Part shown: piece after piece, positions 51,142 to 59,923 of the stretch | How the letters are laid out: the number at the start of each line of letters is the position of its first letter | Numbering within the stretch: the stretch's first letter is position 1 | NCBI RefSeq assembly: GCF_040538665.1 | Contig: NZ_JBEWXT010000001.1 | Span: 1,886,501-1,950,500, forward strand | Reading direction: 5' to 3' | From: Aureibaculum sp. 2308TA14-22 | Lineage (GTDB): Bacteria; Bacteroidota; Bacteroidia; Flavobacteriales; Flavobacteriaceae | DNA: 64,000 nt | The notes under the pieces: model-generated | Told to the model about the DNA's origin: nothing | Database searches by the model: none | The model's input: only the letters and a program-made list of their open reading frames with translations | Made by a program: the position numbers and the translations under genes

Positions 51142-52176
51142 TTAAAAACCAAACTGCCATTTTAATTTTGGATTATAATGTAGCTTGCCATTTTTAACAT
51201 CTAAAGGTGAATCAAAATTATTGGTAAACAAACCACCCGTACCCAAACCTTGTGGCATTATATTTTTTAAACTATAGGTAAATTGAGCAATGGCATTTAA
51301 CCCAATATTACTTTCTAGAGCAGAAGTAACCCACCATAGTACATTGTGTTGTTTTGCTATTTCAATCCATTGGTTGCTACCTTGAATTCCACCTATTAAA
51401 CTTGGTTTTAGAATAATATATTGGGGCTTAATAGTGTCTATCAGTTTTTGTTTTTCTTCTTTTTTGAAGACACCTATTAATTCTTCATCAAGAGCAATGG
51501 GCAAGGGTGTTTTTTCGCACAACAAAGCCATTTCTTGCCATTGCCCCGCCTTAATGGGCTGTTCAATAGAATGCAAATTGTAATCTGATAATCGTTTTAG
51601 TTTTTCTAAAACATTCTTTGGAGTAAACGCTCCGTTGGCATCCACACGGATTTCTATTTCATTTGAAGAAAATTCTTTTCGAATGGATTTTAAGATTTCA
51701 ATTTCAGCTTCAAAATCAATAGCCCCAATTTTTAGCTTTAAAGTGGTGAATCCTGATGCCAATTTTTCTTTAATCTGCTGTTTCATAAAATCAGCCGTGC
51801 CCATCCATATCAATCCATTTATAGGTATGGCATCTTTACCTTCAGTAAAAATAGAGGGAAACAGTATAAATTTATCTTTGCTCTTTAAGGATAATAAGGC
51901 TTGTTCCAATCCAAATTGGATTGAGGGAAATTCTGATAACTCATTTAATAAAAAATCTGTTTCTAGGTTGATACTATCACAAAGCCATTGTAGCTTTTTT
52001 TCATAATCTGGTCTGTCATCAGCACTTAAGCCTTTAAAAAGTCCACACTCTCCTACTCCGCTGTTTCCATTTTCAGAAAGCATTAAAAAATACGTTTCTT
52101 TAGTGCGTAACACACCACGTGAAGTTCCTCCGGGTTGTTTAAAATTAAGACTATACTTTTTATACGTTGCTTTCAT
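51142..52176 (-). CDS. menC: o-Succinylbenzoate synthase (enolase superfamily)
   Basis: A 344-residue enzyme that dehydrates SHCHC to o-succinylbenzoate in menaquinone synthesis. Catalytic Lys is in TTLKLKIG (about 165), and metal ligands are in RVDANGAF (Asp), EQPI (Glu) and ALDEEL (Asp/Glu), with the second Lys in ILKPS (about 253). The N-terminal lid has the SRGVL motif. The gene precedes the CPBP gene by 28 bases on the same strand and is divergent from the tRNA gene. Confidence 0.92.
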   Translation of the reverse strand: MKATYKKYSLNFKQPGGTSRGVLRTKETYFLMLSENGNSGVGECGLFKGLSADDRPDYEKKLQWLCDSINLETDFLLNELSEFPSIQFGLEQALLSLKSKDKFILFPSIFTEGKDAIPINGLIWMGTADFMKQQIKEKLASGFTTLKLKIGAIDFEAEIEILKSIRKEFSSNEIEIRVDANGAFTPKNVLEKLKRLSDYNLHSIEQPIKAGQWQEMALLCEKTPLPIALDEELIGVFKKEEKQKLIDTIKPQYIILKPSLIGGIQGSNQWIEIAKQHNVLWWVTSALESNIGLNAIAQFTYSLKNIMPQGLGTGGLFTNNFDSPLDVKNGKLHYNPKLKWQFGF

Positions 52177-52205
52177 TTACCTATCAGAAAACAACAAATA
52201 TATAC

Positions 52206-52213
52206 TATTTTTG
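52206..52213 (+). promoter_or_regulatory. -7 promoter element of the tRNA gene
   Basis: TATTTTTG fits TAnnTTTG and is 10 bases before the mature 5' end of tRNA-Arg (52224), a spacing expected for a short 5' leader removed by RNase P. No TTG is found at the ideal -33 spacing. Confidence 0.5.
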
Positions 52214-52223
52214 CAAGGCAATT

Positions 52224-52295
52224 GCCCTCGTAGTTCAACGGATAGAATAGAAGTTTCCTAAACTTTAGATCCAAGTTCGATTCTTGGCGAGGGTA
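52224..52295 (+). tRNA. tRNA-Arg (anticodon CCT)
   Basis: A 72-base cloverleaf without an encoded CCA. The acceptor stem is GCCCTCG with CGAGGGT (one G-T pair at the end), the D arm has GTTCAACGGAT, the anticodon stem GAAGT with ACTTT holds the loop TTCCTAA, so the anticodon is CCT (reads AGG), and the T arm has the GTTCGATTC loop. The discriminator base is A. The next base (52296) is already the end of the VOC-protein gene on the other strand. Confidence 0.95.
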
Positions 52296-52673
52296 CTATT
52301 TTTGTGAATGCAACGCCACTCTATTGCCTTCCGTGTCTAAAAACAATCCCATATAACCATGTTCTTCAGAAATTTGGGTTTTAGCTTGTAAAACCGTACC
52401 TCCTGCATTTTCAATTCTGCCCAGTTCATTAGCTAAATCATCACAATTGAGATATACCAATGTGCCATCTGTTGATGGTTTATAATTTTCTTCACTTTGT
52501 ATTAAAGACCCTGGGGCTCCGTTTGCATCAGGAGAAAATGGAAACCAACCCATTTCTATGCCACCGAAATTTTGTTTGGCTATTTCTACTTGAAATACCG
52601 CATTATAAAACGTAATGGCTCTATCCATATTAGAAACCGGAATTTCGAACCAACCTGCTGTAACTGTTTTCAT
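52296..52673 (-). CDS. VOC (glyoxalase/bleomycin-resistance fold) protein
   Basis: A 125-residue vicinal-oxygen-chelate protein with two beta-alpha-beta-beta-beta units. It begins TAGWFEIPVSNMDRAITFYN and ends AKTQISEEHGYMGLFLDTEG, with GNRVALHS. The His/Glu metal ligands of glyoxalases are only partly visible, so it need not be an enzyme. Its stop codon is directly next to the tRNA 3' end. The SRPBCC gene is 3 bases upstream, suggesting one transcript. Confidence 0.85.
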   Translation of the reverse strand: MKTVTAGWFEIPVSNMDRAITFYNAVFQVEIAKQNFGGIEMGWFPFSPDANGAPGSLIQSEENYKPSTDGTLVYLNCDDLANELGRIENAGGTVLQAKTQISEEHGYMGLFLDTEGNRVALHSQK

Positions 52674-52676
52674 AAA

Positions 52677-53207
52677 TTATTTATTTTCTAAAGTTGTTTT
52701 TAATTTGGCTAATCCATGTTCAAAATCTCCCCCAATTGCTTTCTCCATGTTCATAAATAACATCATTATGCTCATTGGGAATTTGTTATTTCCTGAAAAG
52801 CCCCAAGTCACCTCTGTTCCTCCATCTGCATCAGCGACTCTCATGTAAGCATCAGATTGCGACTTAAAAGGTTTTAAAAAACGTAATTGTGTTCTCATCT
52901 CCTTATTCTCATCAATACCGGTTATTTCTTGTTCGCCACTACCCACTTGTTTATGGTCGCTTTCCCATGCTGATATAAAACCCACTTCACCATCAGTCCC
53001 TGAAAATGTTTTTTTCATATTTGGATCTCTTTCTGCCCAAGGTGACCAATCTTCTTGGTTTTTTAAAAATTTTAAATAGTTAAAAACTTCTGAAAGCGAT
53101 TTACTAATCACAATACTTCTGTTAACTTCATAAGTTTTAGGGGCAATCATTCCTAAAATAATTATTAGTAGAACAATACCCAATAGAATATACAATAAAG
53201 TACTCAT
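52677..53207 (-). CDS. SRPBCC (START-like) family protein with N-terminal membrane helix
   Basis: A 176-residue protein. An N-terminal helix (about 4-22, LLYILLGIVLLIIILGMI) anchors a ligand-binding SRPBCC domain: NRSIVISKSLSEVFNYLK is the first strand-helix element, followed by DWSPWAERDPN and TEVTWGFSGNNKFP. The family binds hydrophobic ligands (polyketide cyclase-like). It lies 3 bases before the VOC gene. Confidence 0.8.
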   Translation of the reverse strand: MSTLLYILLGIVLLIIILGMIAPKTYEVNRSIVISKSLSEVFNYLKFLKNQEDWSPWAERDPNMKKTFSGTDGEVGFISAWESDHKQVGSGEQEITGIDENKEMRTQLRFLKPFKSQSDAYMRVADADGGTEVTWGFSGNNKFPMSIMMLFMNMEKAIGGDFEHGLAKLKTTLENK

Positions 53208-53269
53208 AGTTAATTAGTTTTAAGTTAGTTGGGTAAAGTTATAAAAAAATAATTAATAGTGGTAAACCC

Positions 53270-53950
53270 CTATAATTTAATACTCTTACCTATATCCAAA
53301 AGAATGAGTTCTTTACTGCGACTTGAAAACTTTTTTATGGCTTCTTTATGATTGATTTTTATATAGCCAAAAGTATCAAAATGACAACCTAAAACTTTAT
53401 CACATTCCACAAAGTCAGAAGCTATTATTGCACTTTCAATACCCATGGTAAAATTATCACCTACAGGTAAAACAGCTAAATCCAACTCACCTATAACCAT
53501 CGGAATGAGTTTCATATCATACGTTAATGCCGTATCACCAGCAATATAAACTTTATGGTGAGATGTTTCCAATACAAACCCTGCAGGATTACCACCGTAG
53601 CTACCATCGGGAAAAGAACTGGTATGTATAGCGTTGACCATATGCAGTTTGCCAAATTCAAATTGCCATGTACCGCCATGATTCATAGGGTGGCCTTTAA
53701 TGCCTTTAGCTTCAAAATGGTTTACTATTTCAAAATTTGAAACGATACTAGCACCCGTATTTTTTGCAATAGCTTCAACATCCAAAATATGATCGCCATG
53801 AGCATGAGTCAATAAAATGTAATCAGCTTCCAACTTGTTTATTTCTATATGCTTCGCTAATTCATTACCTGTAATAAATGGATCTACTATTATTACTTTT
53901 CCATGAGCTTCAATTTGCAAAGAAGCATGACCGAGATAGGTTATTTTCAT
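53270..53950 (-). CDS. Metal-dependent hydrolase, MBL fold (UPF0173 type)
   Basis: A 226-residue metallo-beta-lactamase-fold protein. The metal motif is THAHGDH (48-54), with further ligands in the segments around VNAIHTSSF (His), IAGDTAL (Asp) and LGCHFDTFG (His). Its length and N-terminus MKITYLGHASLQIEAHGKVI are typical of UPF0173 hydrolases of unknown substrate. It lies on the same strand as the men genes but is separated by the tRNA and two other genes. Its nearest upstream neighbour is the metal receptor operon. Confidence 0.9.
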   Translation of the reverse strand: MKITYLGHASLQIEAHGKVIIVDPFITGNELAKHIEINKLEADYILLTHAHGDHILDVEAIAKNTGASIVSNFEIVNHFEAKGIKGHPMNHGGTWQFEFGKLHMVNAIHTSSFPDGSYGGNPAGFVLETSHHKVYIAGDTALTYDMKLIPMVIGELDLAVLPVGDNFTMGIESAIIASDFVECDKVLGCHFDTFGYIKINHKEAIKKFSSRSKELILLDIGKSIKL

Positions 53951-54002
53951 TATAAAAAGGTTTTAAGGTATTATTTGCAATTTACAAAAACTTAGATATT
54001 AA

Positions 54003-56000
54003 TTACAAAACATAGGATACATTCAGAAATACGTTTCTTCCCATTCTTGGTATATTTTTCCAATCCGTATAAGTAGAATAATTACGGTCAAATAAATTTT
54101 GTACACCTGCTTTTACATACAAAGTCTGTCCTCCAAAATAAAAATTATAGGATGCATTTGCATTGAATATTGTATATGCAGATGTGCTATCTTCTCCGTA
54201 ATAAGCACTAAAATTATGTTGCTTGTCAGCTCCGTTCATGCTTATTTCTGTTTGAAATGTATTCTTTTTATAAGTTATTGAAGTGCCATACGTAATCGGA
54301 CTTATTAAAGGCAAGTTATCTCCATTATTATCCCTACCTAAATTATAGCCCAAAGAACCATCCATTTTTATAGCGTTGGTAAAACGATATACCATACTTA
54401 AATTACTATTGAAAATTGTAGCATTTTCAATATTTTCATAAATTCTGACACCATCTGCACCAATAGTCATTTTATCAATGTCTGGAGCAATTCTCCCTAT
54501 GATATAATCTGTTAGGTAAAAAAATGAGATGTCGGTTCCAATTTTAAATTGGTTGATTTTAGATTCAGCCCCTAAATTTAATTCTATAGATTTTTCATTT
54601 TTTAAATAAGGGTTTCCTATATAATCATAATTGTCAAAACTGTTATATAGATAAAAACCGTATGCCTCGGTAACCGAAGGTGCTCTTTGGCCATAACCAG
54701 CACCAATGGAAACTTCTAACTTTTTAAATTTTAAATTGTATTCCGATGAAAAGTTCATCAAAAACCGCGACTTATTGTCTTTTAGATCAGGATAAAAAAT
54801 CCGCAAACTATTCAATCCAAAATCATCGGAAATAGAAGCATTTTGAAATCCCGCTCTGGCGGATACTTTTACATTACGGTTCTCATTTAAGATGATTTTA
54901 TCTTCGCCATAAATACCAGAATACAACGTTCTTACATCTGGCCATGTGAGCATAAACATTACATTCTCAGTGGGATCGTTAGGATACATAGTCATTTCTG
55001 CCAATGATTTGTTATAATATCCATTTACATTAAAAAGCAAATTGTGTTTCGATTTTGCAGCTTTAATCTTTGAATAAAACCCATACGTATCGCTCCATCC
55101 CGGCATGTCCATATGAATAGGAACATCTGGTCTTTTGGTATCGTCCATTACGTGCGTTATCGTATTATAGTATAACTTTGTTTCCCATTTATTTACAATA
55201 GAACTTATATTTTTTTGCTCAAAGCTCACCGATGCAATCAAAGCTTTTGCTAAAGAAACATCCATGGTTAACGCTGGATAACCCACATCATTTGCTTTAT
55301 CAAAAATAAAACTTCCTGTAATGGCACTATTTTTACCTAATTTAACTCCTGCAACCGTTGAAACATTAAATTTTTCGTACTGTGAAAAAGGCACCTCGTC
55401 TCCACCACCAGCTACATAATTCTCAGCCTTTCTATAAATAGCATCTACGTTAAACATTAATTTCTCATCTGCATAATTAAATTCCGAACTGATTATCTGG
55501 GCATTAGAATTCGATTCTGAACCTAAATCTATACCCACGTTCAACTCTTCTTTTTCAAAACTGCTTTTCTGTAATTTTAGGTCAATACCACCGCCAATAG
55601 TCGCTCCATTTTCAGTTCCTGATTGGCCAGAGTTTACATGCACTTCTGATAAGTTGGAAATATCTACATAAGAAGTGATCGGATCCATTTTATCAGTACA
55701 AGCTCCAAAGATTTGCATGCCGTCTATAGTTACCGACAAACGATCAGAAACCATGTTGTTCATTGCAGGTTCCCAAGCATAATTTCCTCTTTTTATCATT
55801 GATATTCTATTCGATTTTTCTAAATAATTATCAATACTGGAAAGTGGTTTTTCTTGTTTTCTATTGTTCAATCCTAGTTTTCCTATTACAATTACTTCGT
55901 CAAGCTTAACAGGTAAAATGGAATCTACTTCTGTTTTTTGTGCAGTTAATTGTAATACACTGCAAACTAAAAAACTTACTATTACTACTATATTTTTCAT
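54003..56000 (-). CDS. TonB-dependent receptor, copper-type (OprC/NosA-like)
   Basis: A 665-residue outer-membrane receptor with a signal peptide (MKNIVVIVSFLVCSVLQLTA), a plug (about 30-150) and a barrel ending in an aromatic-rich strand. The plug has FGACTDKMDPITSYVD, with C101 and M105, which lines up with the CxxxMDPxT copper-binding signature of OprC/NosA receptors. SGQSGTENGATIGGGIDLKL (about 124-143) is the later plug strand. Copper(I/II) is thus the likely ligand, by motif and not by test. It is the last gene of a three-gene unit (57443 to 54003), with a strong hairpin before its start. Confidence 0.85.
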   Translation of the reverse strand: MKNIVVIVSFLVCSVLQLTAQKTEVDSILPVKLDEVIVIGKLGLNNRKQEKPLSSIDNYLEKSNRISMIKRGNYAWEPAMNNMVSDRLSVTIDGMQIFGACTDKMDPITSYVDISNLSEVHVNSGQSGTENGATIGGGIDLKLQKSSFEKEELNVGIDLGSESNSNAQIISSEFNYADEKLMFNVDAIYRKAENYVAGGGDEVPFSQYEKFNVSTVAGVKLGKNSAITGSFIFDKANDVGYPALTMDVSLAKALIASVSFEQKNISSIVNKWETKLYYNTITHVMDDTKRPDVPIHMDMPGWSDTYGFYSKIKAAKSKHNLLFNVNGYYNKSLAEMTMYPNDPTENVMFMLTWPDVRTLYSGIYGEDKIILNENRNVKVSARAGFQNASISDDFGLNSLRIFYPDLKDNKSRFLMNFSSEYNLKFKKLEVSIGAGYGQRAPSVTEAYGFYLYNSFDNYDYIGNPYLKNEKSIELNLGAESKINQFKIGTDISFFYLTDYIIGRIAPDIDKMTIGADGVRIYENIENATIFNSNLSMVYRFTNAIKMDGSLGYNLGRDNNGDNLPLISPITYGTSITYKKNTFQTEISMNGADKQHNFSAYYGEDSTSAYTIFNANASYNFYFGGQTLYVKAGVQNLFDRNYSTYTDWKNIPRMGRNVFLNVSYVL

Positions 56001-56026
56001 CTACTTTGATTTAATAACTAGCAATA

Positions 56027-56061
56027 ATTGTCAAACCGACCTGACTAATCGGTTTGACAAT
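56027..56061 (-). other. Perfect 13-bp hairpin between lipoprotein and copper receptor genes
   Basis: ATTGTCAAACCGA (56027-56039) and TCGGTTTGACAAT (56049-56061) are perfect complements with a nine-base loop. No T-run follows on the minus strand, so it is not a standard terminator. It lies between the stop of the lipoprotein gene and the start of the receptor gene. It could slow RNA decay, partly stop transcription or be a protein site. Confidence 0.6.
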
Positions 56062-56076
56062 CTAAATATGCTATTT

Positions 56077-56919
56077 TTAAAATTCTAGCTCCAAAAACAA
56101 ACTACTGCTTTCGTTTTCATCGGTAACTTCTTCACCTTTAAGCATTTCACTATTATTATTAACCAACATTAAATTGAGTTTCCAATAGCCTGTCATGGTC
56201 AGAGACAATTTCCCTTTATACATTTTTGAAGCAGCATCATAGGTTAAATCTTCATTATTTGGTGAAGAATGATTGCCCATACTTGGCATACGTGGGTCTA
56301 GCATTAATTTATAATTGGTAACTTCAGGAAAAGTCATCATATTTTCCATCTTATAAATACCAGCAACAATATCATTTACTTTTACTTCTGGATTTTTTGG
56401 TGCTACTAAAGCCACAACATACCTTGCACCATCAGTACCCATAAATGATGCTACTACTTTTTTCTCTGTCGCTGGAACTGTGATACCCGCTTTTGCTTCA
56501 TATTCTGAACCATCAATAGTATAATTAAAGGTCAGATCCCATTTCTCATCAGCATTTTCAGCCATTTGGAAAATGATGAACCCATTGTAAAGCGTTTCTT
56601 TATCAGCCATTTTAGTTATTGATGACTTAGGACAAGAGTGCATCATACTCGTCATGTGCATCATCGGTTTCCAATTAATACTCGCATTTTGTATGTACGC
56701 TTTACTGTTTTTATTCATAATTCTTAACGTTATATCGTTATAACCTTGCATTAATTTTCCGCTTTCCGTAAAAAGCTCAATAGTATGTATATTGTTTGAG
56801 ATTTCTTGCACTTTTGTCAATCCTTCAATTTCATTTATCGGTTCTATAGGATCATCATCACTAGTACAAGAAATGGTAACTACTAATAGTATTGGTATTA
56901 TATATTTTAAGAGTTGCAT
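56077..56919 (-). CDS. Metal-related lipoprotein, Met/His-rich
   Basis: A 280-residue lipoprotein with the lipobox Cys at C18 (VVTISC-TSD). A Met/His/Cys-rich run, WKPMMHMTSMMHSCPKSS (about 85-102), is a good candidate copper-binding site. A second one is DPRMPSMGNHSS (about 208-219), close to the MxxMxxH pattern of FixH/YtkA-like domains, followed by LTMTGYWKLNLML. It is probably a periplasmic metal shuttle or chelator for the copper receptor encoded next. The role is inference from motif and place. Confidence 0.75.
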   Translation of the reverse strand: MQLLKYIIPILLVVTISCTSDDDPIEPINEIEGLTKVQEISNNIHTIELFTESGKLMQGYNDITLRIMNKNSKAYIQNASINWKPMMHMTSMMHSCPKSSITKMADKETLYNGFIIFQMAENADEKWDLTFNYTIDGSEYEAKAGITVPATEKKVVASFMGTDGARYVVALVAPKNPEVKVNDIVAGIYKMENMMTFPEVTNYKLMLDPRMPSMGNHSSPNNEDLTYDAASKMYKGKLSLTMTGYWKLNLMLVNNNSEMLKGEEVTDENESSSLFLELEF

Positions 56920-57056
56920 TTTATTTATTTTTTAGTTTTAAGAATACGGATTTTGCCCTGCCGAAAAAACAACAAGCAAGCGTAATGGTATTCAATCTTT
57001 TTTTGAAATAGTTTATGAGTATTGCAAATACATTAATGCAATAAAAGCGGGAATAT

Positions 57057-57443
57057 TTAAACTAAAAAATCGGGAGGTTGAAAAACAGAGGTGATATAAT
57101 CTTTTGTTTTGCCTATCTTATTTAAAAAAGAATTCAAGTTTTTTGGATATTCATAAAGCTTGAATTTTTGGTTATCGATTTTAAGATAAGTAATCGGAAA
57201 TTTGTCAAAATCTATAACAGGTAAAGCGGGTTGCTCATCTTTTGAGTCAATTGGAATAGTTTTTTTGATTTCTTTGGCAAGTTGACATTTTCCATTACAT
57301 TGCAGCTCAGGTTCTTCCTTATTGACACATAGCACTTTGGCTATATAATCATAGTTCAGATTATATTCAATTACTGGTACAATTGGCCTTAACAAAGCTC
57401 CAACATACAAAAAGATAAAAAGATATGTGTATATTATTTTCAC
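57057..57443 (-). CDS. Small Cys-containing protein of the copper unit
   Basis: A 128-residue protein with an N-terminal signal/anchor helix (MKIIYTYLFIFLYVGALLRP). Three Cys residues lie at C39 (VLCVNK), C49 and C53, the last two in QCNGKCQL, a CxxxC motif. It ends with a hydrophobic-aromatic stretch. Proteins with this CNGKCQ signature usually start metal-receptor operons of Flavobacteriia. The function is unknown, but metal binding or redox chemistry is plausible. It is the first gene of this minus-strand unit, behind a -7 promoter element. Confidence 0.7.
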   Translation of the reverse strand: MKIIYTYLFIFLYVGALLRPIVPVIEYNLNYDYIAKVLCVNKEEPELQCNGKCQLAKEIKKTIPIDSKDEQPALPVIDFDKFPITYLKIDNQKFKLYEYPKNLNSFLNKIGKTKDYITSVFQPPDFLV

Positions 57444-57461
57444 CTATTTCTTTTAACACCA

Positions 57462-57469
57462 CAAAATTA
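57462..57469 (-). promoter_or_regulatory. -7 promoter element of the copper unit
   Basis: The minus strand reads TAATTTTG, matching TAnnTTTG, 18 bases before the ATG at 57443. It would drive the Cys protein, the lipoprotein and, partly, the receptor. Confidence 0.55.
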
Positions 57470-57501
57470 AGCAGGTTGAAAAAGGGATAAAATGACTTTT
57501 A

Positions 57502-58443
57502 TCATAAAATTTGTCCCAAGCCAAAAAGGATAGCAAACAAAAAAGTACTCAAGGCGAGTTTTTTAAGTTCAGGGTCTAATTTAGCAGTATCTGTATTCTT
57601 GTAAACCGTATTCAGGTGAATAAAAATAGGTATAAAGGCAATAATAAATAAAAATTGTTTTGGAGAATTATAATGAAATGAAGTATATAACAGTGCGAGT
57701 AAAAATGCTGCAATCAATAAATAATAGTGATAATATTTTGCAAACTCCTCTCCTATCTTAACCACGAGTGTTCGTTTGTTTGCTTTTTCATCTGATACTC
57801 TATCACGAAGGTTATTTAAATTCAATACACCAACGCTTAACAAGCCAATAGAAGTTGCTGGGAGAAAAACAGTCCAAGTGAATTGCTTTGTATATAAAAA
57901 ATAACTACCTGCTACACTTAGCCAGCCAAAAAATAGAAAAACAAAAACATCTCCAAATCCACTATAACCATAGGCTTTTTTACCCATAGTATATTTAATG
58001 GCTGCAGCTATACTTGCCAAACCCAATAGTAGAAATAGCAAAAAATAGTTAAGATTTTCTTTTCCGAATGCTAAATAAAGTAAAATTACTGCTACCAAAA
58101 AAGTAATGACTCCAGTAAATTTTATAGCGTTAAGCATTTCATTTGGTGAAATTACACCACTCTGCAATGCTCTTTCTGGACCGATTCTATCTAAATTATC
58201 AGTGCCTTTTACACCATCTCCATAATCATTAGCAAAATTAGATAATACTTGAAACCCAATTGTAGTTAATAGTGCCAGAATACAAATTACCCAATTAAAA
58301 CACCCACTAGAATATGCCAAAAAACTACCTAGCAATATTCCAGATACAGACAAAGGTAAGGTACGCAAACGAGCGGCTTTTATAAAAGCTTTAGTTTTAG
58401 TTTTAGAAATCAAGGTTTTAGATTTTCTTTTTGTAGTTTTCAA
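57502..58443 (-). CDS. menA: 1,4-Dihydroxy-2-naphthoate polyprenyltransferase
   Basis: A 313-residue UbiA-type prenyltransferase with about nine helices. The Asp-rich substrate motif is NFANDYGDGVKGTDN (about 71-85) followed by RIGPERALQSGVIS, and the second Asp motif is NLNNLRDRVSDEKANKRTL. The enzyme joins a polyprenyl chain to DHNA, making demethylmenaquinone. The N-terminus is unusually rich in Lys/Thr (MKTTKRKSKTLISKTKTK) before the first helix. It shares a pathway with menC and menE, 6-8 kb away on the same strand. Confidence 0.93.
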   Translation of the reverse strand: MKTTKRKSKTLISKTKTKAFIKAARLRTLPLSVSGILLGSFLAYSSGCFNWVICILALLTTIGFQVLSNFANDYGDGVKGTDNLDRIGPERALQSGVISPNEMLNAIKFTGVITFLVAVILLYLAFGKENLNYFLLFLLLGLASIAAAIKYTMGKKAYGYSGFGDVFVFLFFGWLSVAGSYFLYTKQFTWTVFLPATSIGLLSVGVLNLNNLRDRVSDEKANKRTLVVKIGEEFAKYYHYYLLIAAFLLALLYTSFHYNSPKQFLFIIAFIPIFIHLNTVYKNTDTAKLDPELKKLALSTFLFAILFGLGQIL

Positions 58444-58471
58444 TAATAAAAAACAAAATTTTGTTCTCTAC

Positions 58472-59074
58472 TTATTTTAGATACTGAGTTTCTTCACTTA
58501 ATTCCAAAGCTTCTCTGATATTGACAGGATCACCATAAGACTGAGCTATAATAAAACAATCGGCAAAACCTAATCTTCTTAAATCTTCTTTTAGGACCAA
58601 AGCTTCTGCATAGGTAACAAAATTACCAATGGCATATTTGTTTAAGCCACCCTCTTCGAACTCTTTCATATGAGCTAAATCATCCGAAAACAACTTTGCT
58701 TTGAAATTGGTAAACGCACCAATTTGTATACTGTAAACTATAGTTTCCCCCACTATACCTTGGGCATTTCTTTTTACCTCAATTGCCACTTTTTTAGCCT
58801 CCCTCAATTGATGTAATGTATCATTGTTAATTATAGATAAATTGTTTTTTATTAAATATTTATTATCGATTTTATCGGATTTAGGTAAAAATGACCACAA
58901 GAATAGTATTAACGTCAAAAGACCAAAAATGCCTAAAATAATTCTGTGTTTTCTTAAAATAGAGTTATTTTCTTCCTCCTCTTTGAGTAGTTTATTTAAT
59001 TTATTTATGGTTTGGTTGGCCTTATCTACCTCCTCATAAATATTAACTAAATTTTTATCTTTAATATATGGCAT
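58472..59074 (-). CDS. SPOR-domain membrane protein
   Basis: A 200-residue protein with a coiled-coil-like N-terminus (DKANQTINKLNKLLKEEEEN), one membrane helix at about 45-64 (IILGIFGLLTLILFLWSFL), and a C-terminal SPOR domain at about 112-187 (YSIQIGAFTNFKAKLFSDDL). SPOR domains bind denuded peptidoglycan at division sites. The order helix then SPOR puts the domain in the periplasm. It lies 18 bases after the Fe-S subunit gene. Confidence 0.8.
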   Translation of the reverse strand: MPYIKDKNLVNIYEEVDKANQTINKLNKLLKEEEENNSILRKHRIILGIFGLLTLILFLWSFLPKSDKIDNKYLIKNNLSIINNDTLHQLREAKKVAIEVKRNAQGIVGETIVYSIQIGAFTNFKAKLFSDDLAHMKEFEEGGLNKYAIGNFVTYAEALVLKEDLRRLGFADCFIIAQSYGDPVNIREALELSEETQYLK

Positions 59075-59092
59075 ACTATGGTATATTTTTAA

Positions 59093-59872
59093 TTATAGAT
59101 CTTGGGCATTTGCAATAAGTTCTACAATATCCAATACTTTTATATCGTTTTCTTTCTCTTTATTTTTAACTCCATCGGTCATCATGGTATTACAAAAAGG
59201 GCATCCAGTTGCAATAATATCTGGTTTTATTTCCAACGCTTCTTCTGTTCGTTCAACATTAATGTCTTTATTTCCTTTTTCGGGTTCTTTAAACATTTGA
59301 GCTCCACCAGCTCCACAACACAAACCATTACGCTTGCATCGTTTCATCTCAACCAATTCAACTTCTAACTTTTTAATAAGTTCTCTTGGGGCTTCATAAA
59401 CATCATTTGCCCTACCCAAATAACACGGATCATGAAAAGTAATACGTTTTCCTTTATATGAACCACCTTCTATTGTGAGCTTACCTTCGTTTAATAACGA
59501 TTTTAAAAATTGAGTATGGTGCATTACTTCGTAATTGCCACCCAATTGAGGATATTCATTTTTAATGGTATTAAAGCAATGCGGACACGCGGTTACTACC
59601 TTTTTGATTTCATAAGCGTTCATAACCTCAATATTGGTCATGGCTTGCATCTGGAAAAGAAACTCGTTTCCTGCACGTTTAGCAGGATCACCAGTACAAC
59701 CTTCTTCAGTACCTAGCACAGCAAAATTAACTTCAGCCTTGTTTAATATTTTAACAAAAGCTTTGGTTATTTTTTTTGCTTTATCATCAAAACTACCAGC
59801 ACAACCTACCCAAAATAAAACTTCGGGTTGTTTGCCTTGAGCTGTCAGTTCAGCCATGGTAGGTACATTCAT
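59093..59872 (-). CDS. Fe-S-binding CCG-domain subunit (HdrD-like part)
   Basis: A 259-residue cytosolic protein with two CCG domains, the fold that binds the noncubane [4Fe-4S] cluster in heterodisulfide reductases. First-domain Cys are in WVGCAGSF, EEGCTGDPAKR and ACPHCFNT. Second-domain Cys are in HDPCYLGR, GLCCGAGGAQMF and CPFCNTM. The partner with cluster-binding ferredoxin domains and a membrane part is encoded two genes away at 60357. The two together resemble HdrDE or a quinone-linked Fe-S complex. The electron donor is not known. Confidence 0.85.
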   Translation of the reverse strand: MNVPTMAELTAQGKQPEVLFWVGCAGSFDDKAKKITKAFVKILNKAEVNFAVLGTEEGCTGDPAKRAGNEFLFQMQAMTNIEVMNAYEIKKVVTACPHCFNTIKNEYPQLGGNYEVMHHTQFLKSLLNEGKLTIEGGSYKGKRITFHDPCYLGRANDVYEAPRELIKKLEVELVEMKRCKRNGLCCGAGGAQMFKEPEKGNKDINVERTEEALEIKPDIIATGCPFCNTMMTDGVKNKEKENDIKVLDIVELIANAQDL

Positions 59873-59923
59873 AATTATGAATTTAGAGTTACTTAAATTA
59901 TTCTTTTAATACTACAAGGTTAC

